Shown here: positions 1 to 5,229 of the stretch, piece by piece
How positions within the stretch are numbered: position 1 is the first letter of the stretch
Layout of the letters: every line of letters starts with the position of its first letter
From: Altererythrobacter sp.
GTDB lineage: Bacteria > Pseudomonadota > Alphaproteobacteria > Sphingomonadales > Sphingomonadaceae
Direction of reading: 5' to 3'
Assembly (NCBI GenBank): GCA_023299945.1
Contig: JALZVZ010000087.1
Coordinates: 1-6,865 of the forward strand
Length of the DNA stretch: 6,865 nt
The notes under the pieces: generated by a model
Seen by the model: the letters and a program-made list of their open reading frames with translations, nothing else
Told to the model about the DNA's origin: nothing
The model's database searches: none
Made by a program: the position numbers and the translations under genes

Positions 1-411
1 TCGCGAAGCCCATGGCTGAATGCCTTCTCCACTAATCTGGTGGTATAGCCCGCTATTTGGCTCCAAGAAGCGCTGATCTCCTAAGACACGGTTGAACCAC
101 ACCTCACCCAATGGATCGATCTCAGCCGAGGCGATCATCGCTGTTAGCATATAGCCCAATTGATCATCCTGATTGCGCTGAACGAGCCCAACCAGCGTTC
201 GGTCCAATGTCAATCCGCCAACAAGCAGCAATACAAAAATCCAGCCAGCCGCGATCAGCGCCATACGCCGCGCAAGCGAGCCTTGATTTAACGTTGGGGC
301 TATCTCTGCCTGCCCAGAAGGCGCAACATTATCGTCACCGCCCTGTTCAGACGCCGCTTTGGGCTTCACCGCATTACGCGCAGCGCTATCTGTTTGAGCA
401 CCCTCAGGCAT
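1..411 (-). CDS. Sensor histidine kinase, N-terminal part (FeuQ-like), cut by window edge
   Basis: This reading frame on the minus strand starts at ATG 411-409, 19 bases after the response regulator stop, and stays open to base 1, giving 137 residues. Residues 1-45 are a polar Ala/Gln/Glu/Asp-rich tail, probably disordered and cytoplasmic. Residues about 51-69 (start ALIAAGWIFVLLLVGG) form one clear membrane helix preceded by Arg48-Arg49, as expected for an inside-to-outside orientation. Residues 70-137 would begin a periplasmic sensing domain. The dimerisation and ATPase domains lie outside the window, so the kinase call rests on the N-terminal layout, on position directly behind a response regulator, and on resemblance to recalled sphingomonad kinases. 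In this role it would autophosphorylate and pass phosphate to the regulator. No other ATG, GTG or TTG start was found in the same frame close upstream. The Shine-Dalgarno match is weak (AGGG about 12 bases away), so translation may be coupled to the regulator. Confidence 0.8.
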   Translation of the reverse strand, partial: MPEGAQTDSAARNAVKPKAASEQGGDDNVAPSGQAEIAPTLNQGSLARRMALIAAGWIFVLLLVGGLTLDRTLVGLVQRNQDDQLGYMLTAMIASAEIDPLGEVWFNRVLGDQRFLEPNSGLYHQISGEGIQPWASR

Positions 412-430
412 TGCACCGTCAGGCCCTAAA

Positions 431-1111
431 TCATGATGCGCGTGGCGCGTCTTGGGGGTCGTCGAGACTGTAACCGAGGCCACGGATAGTTGTGATCACT
501 TCTGCACCCAATTTCTTGCGGATGCGTGTGACGAAGACTTCGATCGTGTTGGAATCGCGATCAAAATCTTGGTCGTAAATATGTTCGATAAGCTCTGTGC
601 GGCTAACGACCTTGCCCTTGTGATGCATCAGATAGGACAAGAGCTTGTACTCTTGCGCCGTCAGCTTCACCGGCTCGCCATCAAGCGTTACACGGCCAGA
701 ACGCGTATCGAGCCGCACCAATCCAGCTGTCAATTCAGACGAAGTGTTGCCAGATGCGCGGCGAATAAGCGCCCGCAAGCGCGCAATCAGTTCCTCTGTT
801 TGGAACGGTTTGGCGAGATAATCATCCGCGCCTGCATCAAGACCTGCAACCTTATCAGACCAGCTGTCACGAGCCGTAAGCACCAACACAGGAAAATCGC
901 GACCTTCTTTGCGCCACATGCCCAGAACCGTCAGACCGTCAATTTCAGGCAAGCCCAGATCAAGAATAACCGCGTCATAATCCTCAGTGCTCCCGAGAAA
1001 ATGTCCGTCCTCACCATCGGTGGACAGATCAACTGCATAGCCCGTTTGTTCAAGCGTCGATTTTAGCTGCTGGCCCAGCGTCGGTTCGTCTTCGACAATT
1101 AGGATCCGCAT
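431..1111 (-). CDS. OmpR-family response regulator, FeuP-like
   Basis: A 226-residue two-component transcription regulator. The receiver domain (about residues 1-115) has the acidic pocket E7-D8, the phospho-acceptor D51 in VILDLGLPEIDG, T79 in VLVLTARD, and K101 in the KPF motif. The DNA-binding winged helix (about 130-220) shows LTAQEYKLLSYLMHH, the recognition-helix stretch SNTIEVFVTRIRKKLG and the C-terminal TIRGLGYSL. The phrases GHFLGSTEDYDAVILDLGLP and YDQDFDRDSNTIEVFV closely match what I recall of rhizobial FeuP, which controls cyclic glucan export and envelope/osmotic adaptation in Sinorhizobium. The start ATG is preceded in frame by TAA six bases upstream, which fixes the N-terminus. 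It lies between a secreted PepSY gene upstream and its sensor kinase downstream, all on one strand. The receiver and DNA-binding domains are both complete. FeuP equivalence is inference; the OmpR-class call is nearly certain. Confidence 0.95.
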   Translation of the reverse strand: MRILIVEDEPTLGQQLKSTLEQTGYAVDLSTDGEDGHFLGSTEDYDAVILDLGLPEIDGLTVLGMWRKEGRDFPVLVLTARDSWSDKVAGLDAGADDYLAKPFQTEELIARLRALIRRASGNTSSELTAGLVRLDTRSGRVTLDGEPVKLTAQEYKLLSYLMHHKGKVVSRTELIEHIYDQDFDRDSNTIEVFVTRIRKKLGAEVITTIRGLGYSLDDPQDAPRAS

Positions 1112-1263
1112 GGTTTACATTCACTCCGTAGATACGCTTGGCCGGCGGCTTGCGCAGGCGGTGTTGCATGAGGGCCTGTGTTGGAACCTAGGCGGGGCGG
1201 CGTCAAGCAAGAGGAGGTCATTCGTCAACGCCATTTGTTGAGTGCCGCAAGGTTTGTGCACGA
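1112..1263 (-). promoter_or_regulatory. 152-base gap between PepSY gene and regulator, possible internal promoter
   Basis: This gap is long for an operon and could hold a separate promoter for the regulator-kinase pair. On the minus strand it holds two copies of TTGACG (1228-1223 and 1206-1201), 22 bases apart. Neither is followed at 16-18 bases by a convincing -10 hexamer, so no promoter can be fixed. No strong hairpin followed by a T-run is seen after the PepSY stop, so read-through is possible. A GGAG ribosome binding match lies at 1127-1124, followed by an ATG-TAA pair just before the true start. Confidence 0.3.
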
Positions 1264-1611
1264 TCAGCGCGAGCGTTTGATGATTTTACCGGTCGCAGCA
1301 TCGACATCAATATAGGTTACGCGGCCACTTTTGATGAATTTCAATCGATAGGCGCGCGCTGCAGAATCATACGATGGGCCAAGATATTCGCTGCCCTTCA
1401 TTTTCGGCAGTATGCGCCGCTCAATCTTGCGCAAGGACATCACATTGCCAGCGCGCATCTCTTGCCGCGCCTTGCCCTGATCGGTTTCAGCCTGCAAAGT
1501 CGAGCGCACCTGCGTCTGTGCATGAGCCGAAGACGGGCCAAAATTGGGGATTGCGAGCCCGGCCATGCCAAGGGCCATCGCGGTTCCGAAAGTGAGCGCT
1601 TTGGTAATCAT
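1264..1611 (-). CDS. Small secreted PepSY-domain protein, possible modulator of the adjacent two-component system
   Basis: A 115-residue exported protein. Residues 1-31 look like a Sec signal peptide: Lys4, an Ala/Leu/Gly-rich core, and a likely signal peptidase I site after Ala-His-Ala31, leaving about 84 mature residues. Residues 50-115 fit a single PepSY unit: an amphipathic helix (MSLRKIERRILPKM), then strands ending in YRLKFIKSGRVTYIDVDA and the typical TGKII close. PepSY domains are often periplasmic modulators of proteases or sensors. Its position upstream of a FeuP-like regulator and a membrane kinase recalls FeuN of Sinorhizobium, a small periplasmic protein encoded beside feuPQ that restrains FeuQ. 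That role is inference. An in-frame TAA sits two codons before the ATG, so the start is firm, although only a distant AAGG (about 14 bases away) resembles a Shine-Dalgarno. It is divergent from the ABC-F gene. Confidence 0.85.
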   Translation of the reverse strand: MITKALTFGTAMALGMAGLAIPNFGPSSAHAQTQVRSTLQAETDQGKARQEMRAGNVMSLRKIERRILPKMKGSEYLGPSYDSAARAYRLKFIKSGRVTYIDVDAATGKIIKRSR

Positions 1612-1769
1612 GCTTTATTTCTTACCCTTGGACCGTTGAACATCAAGTGAATGCGTGACCTTATGCGCGTTCAACAACTTTAAGGCGTGTCTCAAGCTAG
1701 GCAGCACCAGCCGCGCCTTGTGTTACGCCCCTTGTTCTGGGGCCAAACACGCCCTAACGCCGCCGTCTT
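1612..1769. promoter_or_regulatory. Divergent intergenic region between PepSY and ABC-F genes
   Basis: These 158 bases must carry promoters in both directions. They contain an inverted repeat, GTTGAAC at 1635-1641 and GTTCAAC at 1669-1675, with 27 bases between the arms, which could be a paired operator site on the PepSY side. Near the ABC-F gene is a short palindrome, GCCCC at 1727-1731 and GGGGC at 1739-1743. A weak promoter-like pair, TTGTTC (1732-1737) and TAACGC (1755-1760) with a 17-base spacer, would start transcription almost at the ATG. None of these is strong enough to assign alone. Confidence 0.3.
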
Positions 1770-3578
1770 ATGGCACAGCCTCCGATACTCTCTTGGGAAA
1801 ACCTTGGCCTTCAGCAAGGCGGCCGCTGGCTGTTTGATGATATCTCCATGCATATTGGTCCGCGCGACCGGCTCGCACTGATCGGGCGCAATGGCGTTGG
1901 TAAAACCACTCTTCTGCGGCTGATTGACGACCGGATTGAGGCGGATCGCGGCATCCGTAAGGTTAAGGCCAATACACGGATCGTGTTTCTGGAGCAGGAG
2001 CCTGACTTTAGCGGCTATGACACGCTGATGGATTTTGCCCTTCGCCCTGGAACTGTCGGCGATGAGGCCCCGCCAGTGCATGAGGTCGAGGCCATCGCTG
2101 GCCAGCTTGGCATTGCGATGGACCGCGATGCAGCGACCGCAAGCGGCGGCGAGAAACGCCGCGCCGCGATTGCCCGCGCTTTGGCGCAGGAACCCGATTT
2201 GCTGCTCTTGGATGAGCCGACCAACCACCTCGATCTGTCTGCGATTGATTGGCTGGAGGATTGGCTCAAACGCTACAAAGGCGCCTTTGTTACCATCAGC
2301 CACGATCGAACCTTCCTCAAACGCCTAACCAATGCGACACTTTGGCTCGACCGCGGCGGGATGCGGCGCAAGGATGTCGGCTTTGGCGGCTATGAAGCGT
2401 GGGAAGAGCAAGTGTACGCCGAGGAAGCCCGCGCGGCACATAAGATGGATGCCAAGCTAAAGCTGGAGGCGCATTGGCTGGAGCGCGGGGTAACCGCTCG
2501 GCGTAAACGCAACCAAGGTCGCCTAGAAAAACTCTATCAAATGCGTGAGACGCGCGCAGCGATGATTTCTGGCGGCGGCACAGCCAAGCTCAAGCTGGAA
2601 AGCGATGCTGGCTTCAAATCCAAGTCTGTTATCGCAGCAGAGAATATCTCCAAAATCTACGATGGCCGCGCAGTGATCAAGGATTTCAGCCTTCGCATTC
2701 AACGCGGCGACCGCATTGGTATTGTCGGCGGCAATGGTGCGGGCAAGACGACGCTGCTTAAAATGCTGACCGGCGAACTTGAGCCCGATAGCGGCAAGGT
2801 CACGCGTTCAAATAAGCTCTCCGGGGTGATGATCGATCAGCAGCGCAGCCTGCTCGAAGGATCGCGCACGGTCCGCGATGTTCTGGCAGAAGGCGGTGAT
2901 TGGATCGATGTGCGCGGGGATCGCAAGCATATCCAAGGCTATCTCAAGGAATTCCTGTTCGATCCCAAAATTGTCGACACCAGTGTTGGCACAATGTCGG
3001 GCGGTGAACGTTCCCGCCTTCTGCTTGCTCGCGAATTTGCGCGCGTATCCAACCTTTTGGTGCTCGATGAGCCGACCAATGACCTCGATTTGGAAACGCT
3101 CGATCTGCTGCAAGAAGTGATCGCAGATTATGATGGCACCGTGCTGATCGTTAGCCACGACCGCGACTTTCTCGACCGGACCGTGACGGTCACATTGGGC
3201 CTTGATGGCACGGGCAATGTTGATGTGGTTGCAGGCGGTTATGCCGATTGGGAAGCCAAACGCCGTACGCTGACAAAGCGGCCCAAGGGCGGTGCTAAAA
3301 CCGAAGGTAAATCTAAGCCTGCCGCATCCAAGACAGCATCCAATCAGCCCGCCAAACTGTCTTACAAAGACCAGCGCGATTATGAGCTTCTGCCTGTGCG
3401 CATTGAGGAACTTGAAGGCGCGATTACCAAGGGTGAGGCGATCCTTGCCGATCCTGATCTTTACACCGCCGATCCGCAGAAATTCGCCAATATTTCTCAA
3501 GGGTTAGAAAACGCTCGAACTGAAAAAGACGCAGCAGAAGAGCGTTGGTTAGAGCTGGCAGAGCAAGTCGAAGGTTGA
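1770..3578 (+). CDS. uup: ABC-F family ATPase, Uup type
   Basis: A 602-residue protein with two ATP-binding domains and no membrane segments, so it is a cytosolic ABC-F protein rather than a transporter. Domain 1 has Walker A GRNGVGKTT (39-47), signature SGGEK (125-129) and Walker B LLLLDEPTNHLDL (from 144), then the SHDR switch. A charged linker (about 220-300, rich in Arg, Lys and Glu) is the ABC-F interdomain segment. Domain 2 has GGNGAGKTT (320-328), MSGGER (409-414), Walker B with D433-E434 and SHDRDFL. After a Lys/Ala-rich linker (about 500-535) comes the C-terminal coiled-coil domain (about 536-602, from YKDQRDYELL), the mark of Uup rather than EttA. ABC-F proteins act on the ribosome; Uup of E. 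coli also binds branched DNA and affects transposon excision. The ATG has no Shine-Dalgarno in front, but the N-terminus matches family members. The next gene overlaps its stop codon. Confidence 0.93.
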   Translation: MAQPPILSWENLGLQQGGRWLFDDISMHIGPRDRLALIGRNGVGKTTLLRLIDDRIEADRGIRKVKANTRIVFLEQEPDFSGYDTLMDFALRPGTVGDEAPPVHEVEAIAGQLGIAMDRDAATASGGEKRRAAIARALAQEPDLLLLDEPTNHLDLSAIDWLEDWLKRYKGAFVTISHDRTFLKRLTNATLWLDRGGMRRKDVGFGGYEAWEEQVYAEEARAAHKMDAKLKLEAHWLERGVTARRKRNQGRLEKLYQMRETRAAMISGGGTAKLKLESDAGFKSKSVIAAENISKIYDGRAVIKDFSLRIQRGDRIGIVGGNGAGKTTLLKMLTGELEPDSGKVTRSNKLSGVMIDQQRSLLEGSRTVRDVLAEGGDWIDVRGDRKHIQGYLKEFLFDPKIVDTSVGTMSGGERSRLLLAREFARVSNLLVLDEPTNDLDLETLDLLQEVIADYDGTVLIVSHDRDFLDRTVTVTLGLDGTGNVDVVAGGYADWEAKRRTLTKRPKGGAKTEGKSKPAASKTASNQPAKLSYKDQRDYELLPVRIEELEGAITKGEAILADPDLYTADPQKFANISQGLENARTEKDAAEERWLELAEQVEG

Positions 3579-4168
3579 CCCAAGCGAGCACAGATACACA
3601 GGCGCTGCATAAAGAAATCCGGGCCTGCGAAATTTGCGCTGAACATTTGGAACTTGGCCCTCGCCCTATCCTCCAATTTAGTGCCAAAAGCCGTATATGC
3701 ATCATCGGCCAAGCCCCGGGTACCAAGGTCCATGCCAGCGGTATTGCATGGGACGATGATAGCGGTGACCGCCTTCGCGATTGGTTGGGCATCGACAAAA
3801 CTGCATTTTACGACGCGGATCGGATCGCGCTTGTACCCATGGGTTTTTGCTATCCCGGGAAAGCATCTGGCGGAGACAAACCTCCGCGTAAAGAATGCGC
3901 GCCAGCATGGCATGACCGCGTATTGTCCTGCTTGCCAGATAACCGCATAACTTTGCTCGTCGGCTCCTATGCTCAGGCCGCATATTTGCCAGATACCAAG
4001 CGTCTATCCCTCACCGAACGCGTGCGCCGCCATGCAGATTTTGGCCCTGTCATTCCCCTGCCTCACCCTGCGTGGCGCGTGCGGATGTGGATGGCGAAAC
4101 AGCCTTGGTTCGAGGCAGAGGTTTTGCCAAGCTTACGCTCAGCGGTTGCCAAGGCGCTCTCTGACTAA
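3575..4168 (+). CDS. Uracil-DNA glycosylase family protein, likely 4Fe-4S
   Basis: A 197-residue member of the uracil-DNA glycosylase superfamily, which removes uracil or related damaged bases from DNA to start base-excision repair. Motif 1 is GQAPG (45-49), followed by HASGIAWDDDSGDRLRDWLG; motif 2 is HPAWR (164-168). Four cysteines, C18, C21, C92 and C108, are spaced CX2C and CX15C, the pattern that I recall holds the 4Fe-4S cluster in family 4 enzymes such as the Thermus one. Motif 1 carries Gln where family 4 usually has Glu, and motif 2 has Ala-Trp after HP, so this is a divergent subgroup and its substrate is not certain. I chose TTG 3575-3577, which overlaps the ABC-F stop as TTGA and gives the start MTQASTDTQALHKEIRAC. 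An upstream TTG at 3545 would add ten residues lying wholly inside the ABC-F gene. It is probably translated by coupling to uup. Confidence 0.85.
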   Translation: MTQASTDTQALHKEIRACEICAEHLELGPRPILQFSAKSRICIIGQAPGTKVHASGIAWDDDSGDRLRDWLGIDKTAFYDADRIALVPMGFCYPGKASGGDKPPRKECAPAWHDRVLSCLPDNRITLLVGSYAQAAYLPDTKRLSLTERVRRHADFGPVIPLPHPAWRVRMWMAKQPWFEAEVLPSLRSAVAKALSD

Positions 4169-4251
4169 TCTCTCACGACTTTAAACTCGTCCCATTGTCG
4201 ACACATTTTGAGAAGATACTCTTTTGCAAAGAGCCCAAGAGGAGAGAGTCC
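4169..4251 (+). promoter_or_regulatory. Leader of the SnoaL-like gene, with ribosome binding site and small stem
   Basis: This 83-base gap holds a strong Shine-Dalgarno AGGAG at 4240-4244, seven bases before the ATG at 4252, which decides the start of the downstream gene. Just before it is a six-base-pair stem, CTCTTT (4219-4224) and AAAGAG (4228-4233), with a three-base loop. It is AT-rich and has no T-run after it, so it is not a good terminator. An eight-base palindrome TGTCGACA lies at 4196-4203. A weak promoter-like pair, TTGTCG (4195-4200) and TACTCT (4217-4222), has a 16-base spacer. Whether the gene has its own promoter is undecided. Confidence 0.4.
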
Positions 4252-4602
4252 ATGACAATCGAGCAAATTGCCCTAGATTTTTGCACCGCCGTCCAAGCAG
4301 ACAATGAGGCAGGCTACCAAGCCATGTGGTCAGACGACATTGTCAGCATGGAGCCCGGTGACGGCCCAATGGCGCAGATTCAGGGCCGCGATCAATTGCT
4401 CGAAAAGCACAAATGGTGGAACGAAAACGCCGAAATGCACGACTTCTCAATGGAGGGGCCGTTTGTTGTTGGCGAGCAATTTGCGGTCAATTACTCCATG
4501 GATGTCACAATGATGGGCGAGCGCAGCCAATCATCAGAGACTGCCATTTATACGGTAAAAGACGGCAGGATTACAGAGGAGCGTTTTTTCTATGGATCGT
4601 AA
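4252..4602 (+). CDS. SnoaL-like / NTF2-like small protein
   Basis: A 116-residue protein with the layout of a SnoaL-like (NTF2 superfamily) cone fold: N-terminal helices MTIEQIALDFCTAVQ, the early IVSMEP strand, the phrase IQGRDQLLEKHKWW (where most members have a helix after a Gly-Arg), and C-terminal strands FAVNYSMDVTMM, AIYTVKDGRITEERFFYG. Members include polyketide cyclases, isomerases and many uncharacterised ligand-binding proteins, so no substrate can be given. No signal peptide or membrane segment is seen, so it should be cytosolic. The ATG is chosen for its good Shine-Dalgarno; a TTG 57 bases earlier lacks one and would add a non-family peptide. It follows the glycosylase gene on the same strand but with its own leader, and its stop lies 4 bases from the stop of the opposite DUF6456 gene. 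Confidence 0.8.
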   Translation: MTIEQIALDFCTAVQADNEAGYQAMWSDDIVSMEPGDGPMAQIQGRDQLLEKHKWWNENAEMHDFSMEGPFVVGEQFAVNYSMDVTMMGERSQSSETAIYTVKDGRITEERFFYGS

Positions 4603-4606
4603 TTGC

Positions 4607-5089
4607 TTAGTTGATCCGGTAAAAATCGGCGACCCGCTCTAGCGCTAATTTCAGCACCAATTTGCCGCTGCGTGCGGGCCAGTTGAGCGCGCGTTCTGCT
4701 GCTGGCAATGACTCGCCAGCGCAAACGACGCGCCACAGAACCTCGTCGAGCCCCTTGCCCGCCGATGCCACTGCTGCATCGAACCGCTGTTTTGCGGCCA
4801 TATGCCGCTCTGAATGGGACATAGAGCCCTCGCCGGTTGATTTGGCGCGCACGGGATCCCAGCGCATTGTCACGCTTGGCCCCATTTGCGCACGTTCATA
4901 ATCGGACCTAAGCCGCTCGCCTGCATCGAACAATCGCGTTTCCAAATGTCCGCGCGAATGCAGCCAGCTTATCGGCGATTCGGCGAGGTTAACTGTGGCA
5001 GTGCGGCGCGTGCCCTTTGCGCCATCGCATTCGCTGCCCTGAACTGGGCCTTCTTGTGTCAATTTCCGCTCTACCAATTTGCGCTGCAT
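4607..5089 (-). CDS. DUF6456 domain protein, function unknown
   Basis: A 160-residue soluble, basic protein. Most of it (about residues 40-158) matches the DUF6456 family of Alphaproteobacteria as I recall it: ESPISWLHSRGHLETR, then FDAGERLRSDYERAQMGPSV, TMRWDPVR, a Ser/Gly-rich turn, SERHMAAKQRFDAAVA, LDEVLWRVVCAGESLPAAER and the closing LVLKLALERVADFYRI. The last helices, with LPAAERALNWPARSGK followed by a long amphipathic helix, resemble a helix-turn-helix layout, so DNA binding is a reasonable guess but not shown. The start at ATG 5089 is supported by AAGGA six bases upstream; the longer frame from 5194 crosses the intergenic region and gives a peptide unlike the family. It is divergent from the XRE regulator gene and tail to tail with the SnoaL-like gene. 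Confidence 0.8.
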   Translation of the reverse strand: MQRKLVERKLTQEGPVQGSECDGAKGTRRTATVNLAESPISWLHSRGHLETRLFDAGERLRSDYERAQMGPSVTMRWDPVRAKSTGEGSMSHSERHMAAKQRFDAAVASAGKGLDEVLWRVVCAGESLPAAERALNWPARSGKLVLKLALERVADFYRIN

Positions 5090-5095
5090 AGCTCG

Positions 5096-5100
5096 TCCTT
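5096..5100 (-). promoter_or_regulatory. Ribosome binding site of the DUF6456 gene
   Basis: On the minus strand, AAGGA within an A-rich run (AAAAAAGGA) lies six bases before ATG 5089. It decides the start of this gene over the ATG at 5194. Confidence 0.75.
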
Positions 5101-5168
5101 TTTTGAATGAGGCGAGGCGGAGGTCCGACTCGCTATTGCTTATTGCGAAACCTGCCCTTGCAATTCCG

Positions 5169-5207
5169 TGGTTATTGTAGGAAAGTAAAATCACCGTTTT
5201 GGTTATT
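5169..5207 (+). repeat. Direct repeat TGGTTATT, two copies 31 bases apart
   Basis: Two identical eight-base copies start at 5169 and 5200, a step of 31 bases, close to three turns of the helix, so a bound dimer could contact both on one face. Each is preceded by CCG, with T or TTTT between. They flank the -10-like TAAAAT, and the second would lie at about the transcription start, a common place for a repressor site. The likely ligand, if any, is the XRE regulator encoded next; this is inference. Confidence 0.4.
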
Positions 5208-5216
5208 ATTCATCCC

Positions 5217-5220
5217 GGAG
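5217..5220 (+). promoter_or_regulatory. Ribosome binding site of the XRE regulator gene
   Basis: GGAG nine bases before ATG 5230 supports that start. The frame is open back to 5107, but the upstream part has no comparable site and encodes a peptide unlike any HTH protein. Confidence 0.7.
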
Positions 5221-5229
5221 ACCTCAGTC

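Larger units (their letters stand above)
5090..5229. promoter_or_regulatory. Divergent promoter region between DUF6456 and XRE-regulator genes, with repeats
   Basis: These 140 bases are more AT-rich than the flanking genes and full of short repeats. TAAAAT at 5186-5191 is a five-of-six match to the -10 consensus on the plus strand; no good -35 lies at the right distance, so activation or weak promoter strength is possible. TGGTTATT occurs at 5169-5176 and 5200-5207, on either side of that -10. TATTGC occurs twice in tandem at a 7-base step (5134-5139 and 5141-5146), and ATTGC (5142-5146) pairs with GCAAT (5160-5164) as an inverted repeat. On the minus strand TACAAT (5182-5177) is a -10-like match for the DUF6456 direction, also without a clear -35. 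Confidence 0.45.

Noticed and set aside
111..473. Plus-strand open frame of 120 codons at the left edge
   Set aside because: Lies opposite the kinase N-terminus and the regulator end, both better supported by motif and membrane helix.
452..1066. Open frame of 204 codons on the plus strand opposite the response regulator
   Set aside because: It is the antisense of a clear OmpR-class gene; the translation is Cys/Arg-rich with no domain pattern.
1692..2303. Open frame of 203 codons on the minus strand across the start of the ABC-F gene
   Set aside because: Antisense to Walker A and signature motifs of a certain gene; no family resemblance.
2808..3500. Open frame of 230 codons on the minus strand inside the ABC-F gene
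   Set aside because: It mirrors the codon structure of the ABC-F gene and shows no recognisable fold or ribosome binding site.
3545..3574. Earlier TTG start for the glycosylase
   Set aside because: It would place ten extra residues inside the ABC-F gene; the TTG at 3575 overlaps the stop in the usual coupled way and fits the family N-terminus.
3497..3913. Minus-strand open frames over the end of the ABC-F gene and the start of the glycosylase gene
   Set aside because: Shadows of two real overlapping genes; sequence is low in hydrophobic pattern and has no start signal.
4196..4203. Palindrome TGTCGACA as an operator
   Set aside because: Only eight bases and alone; expected often by chance.
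5090..5194. N-terminal extension of the DUF6456 protein
   Set aside because: Same AT-rich intergenic region; ATG 5089 has a strong AAGGA site.
5107..5229. N-terminal extension of the XRE regulator
   Set aside because: It would translate the AT-rich promoter region; ATG 5230 has GGAG at a good distance and starts directly at the HTH domain.
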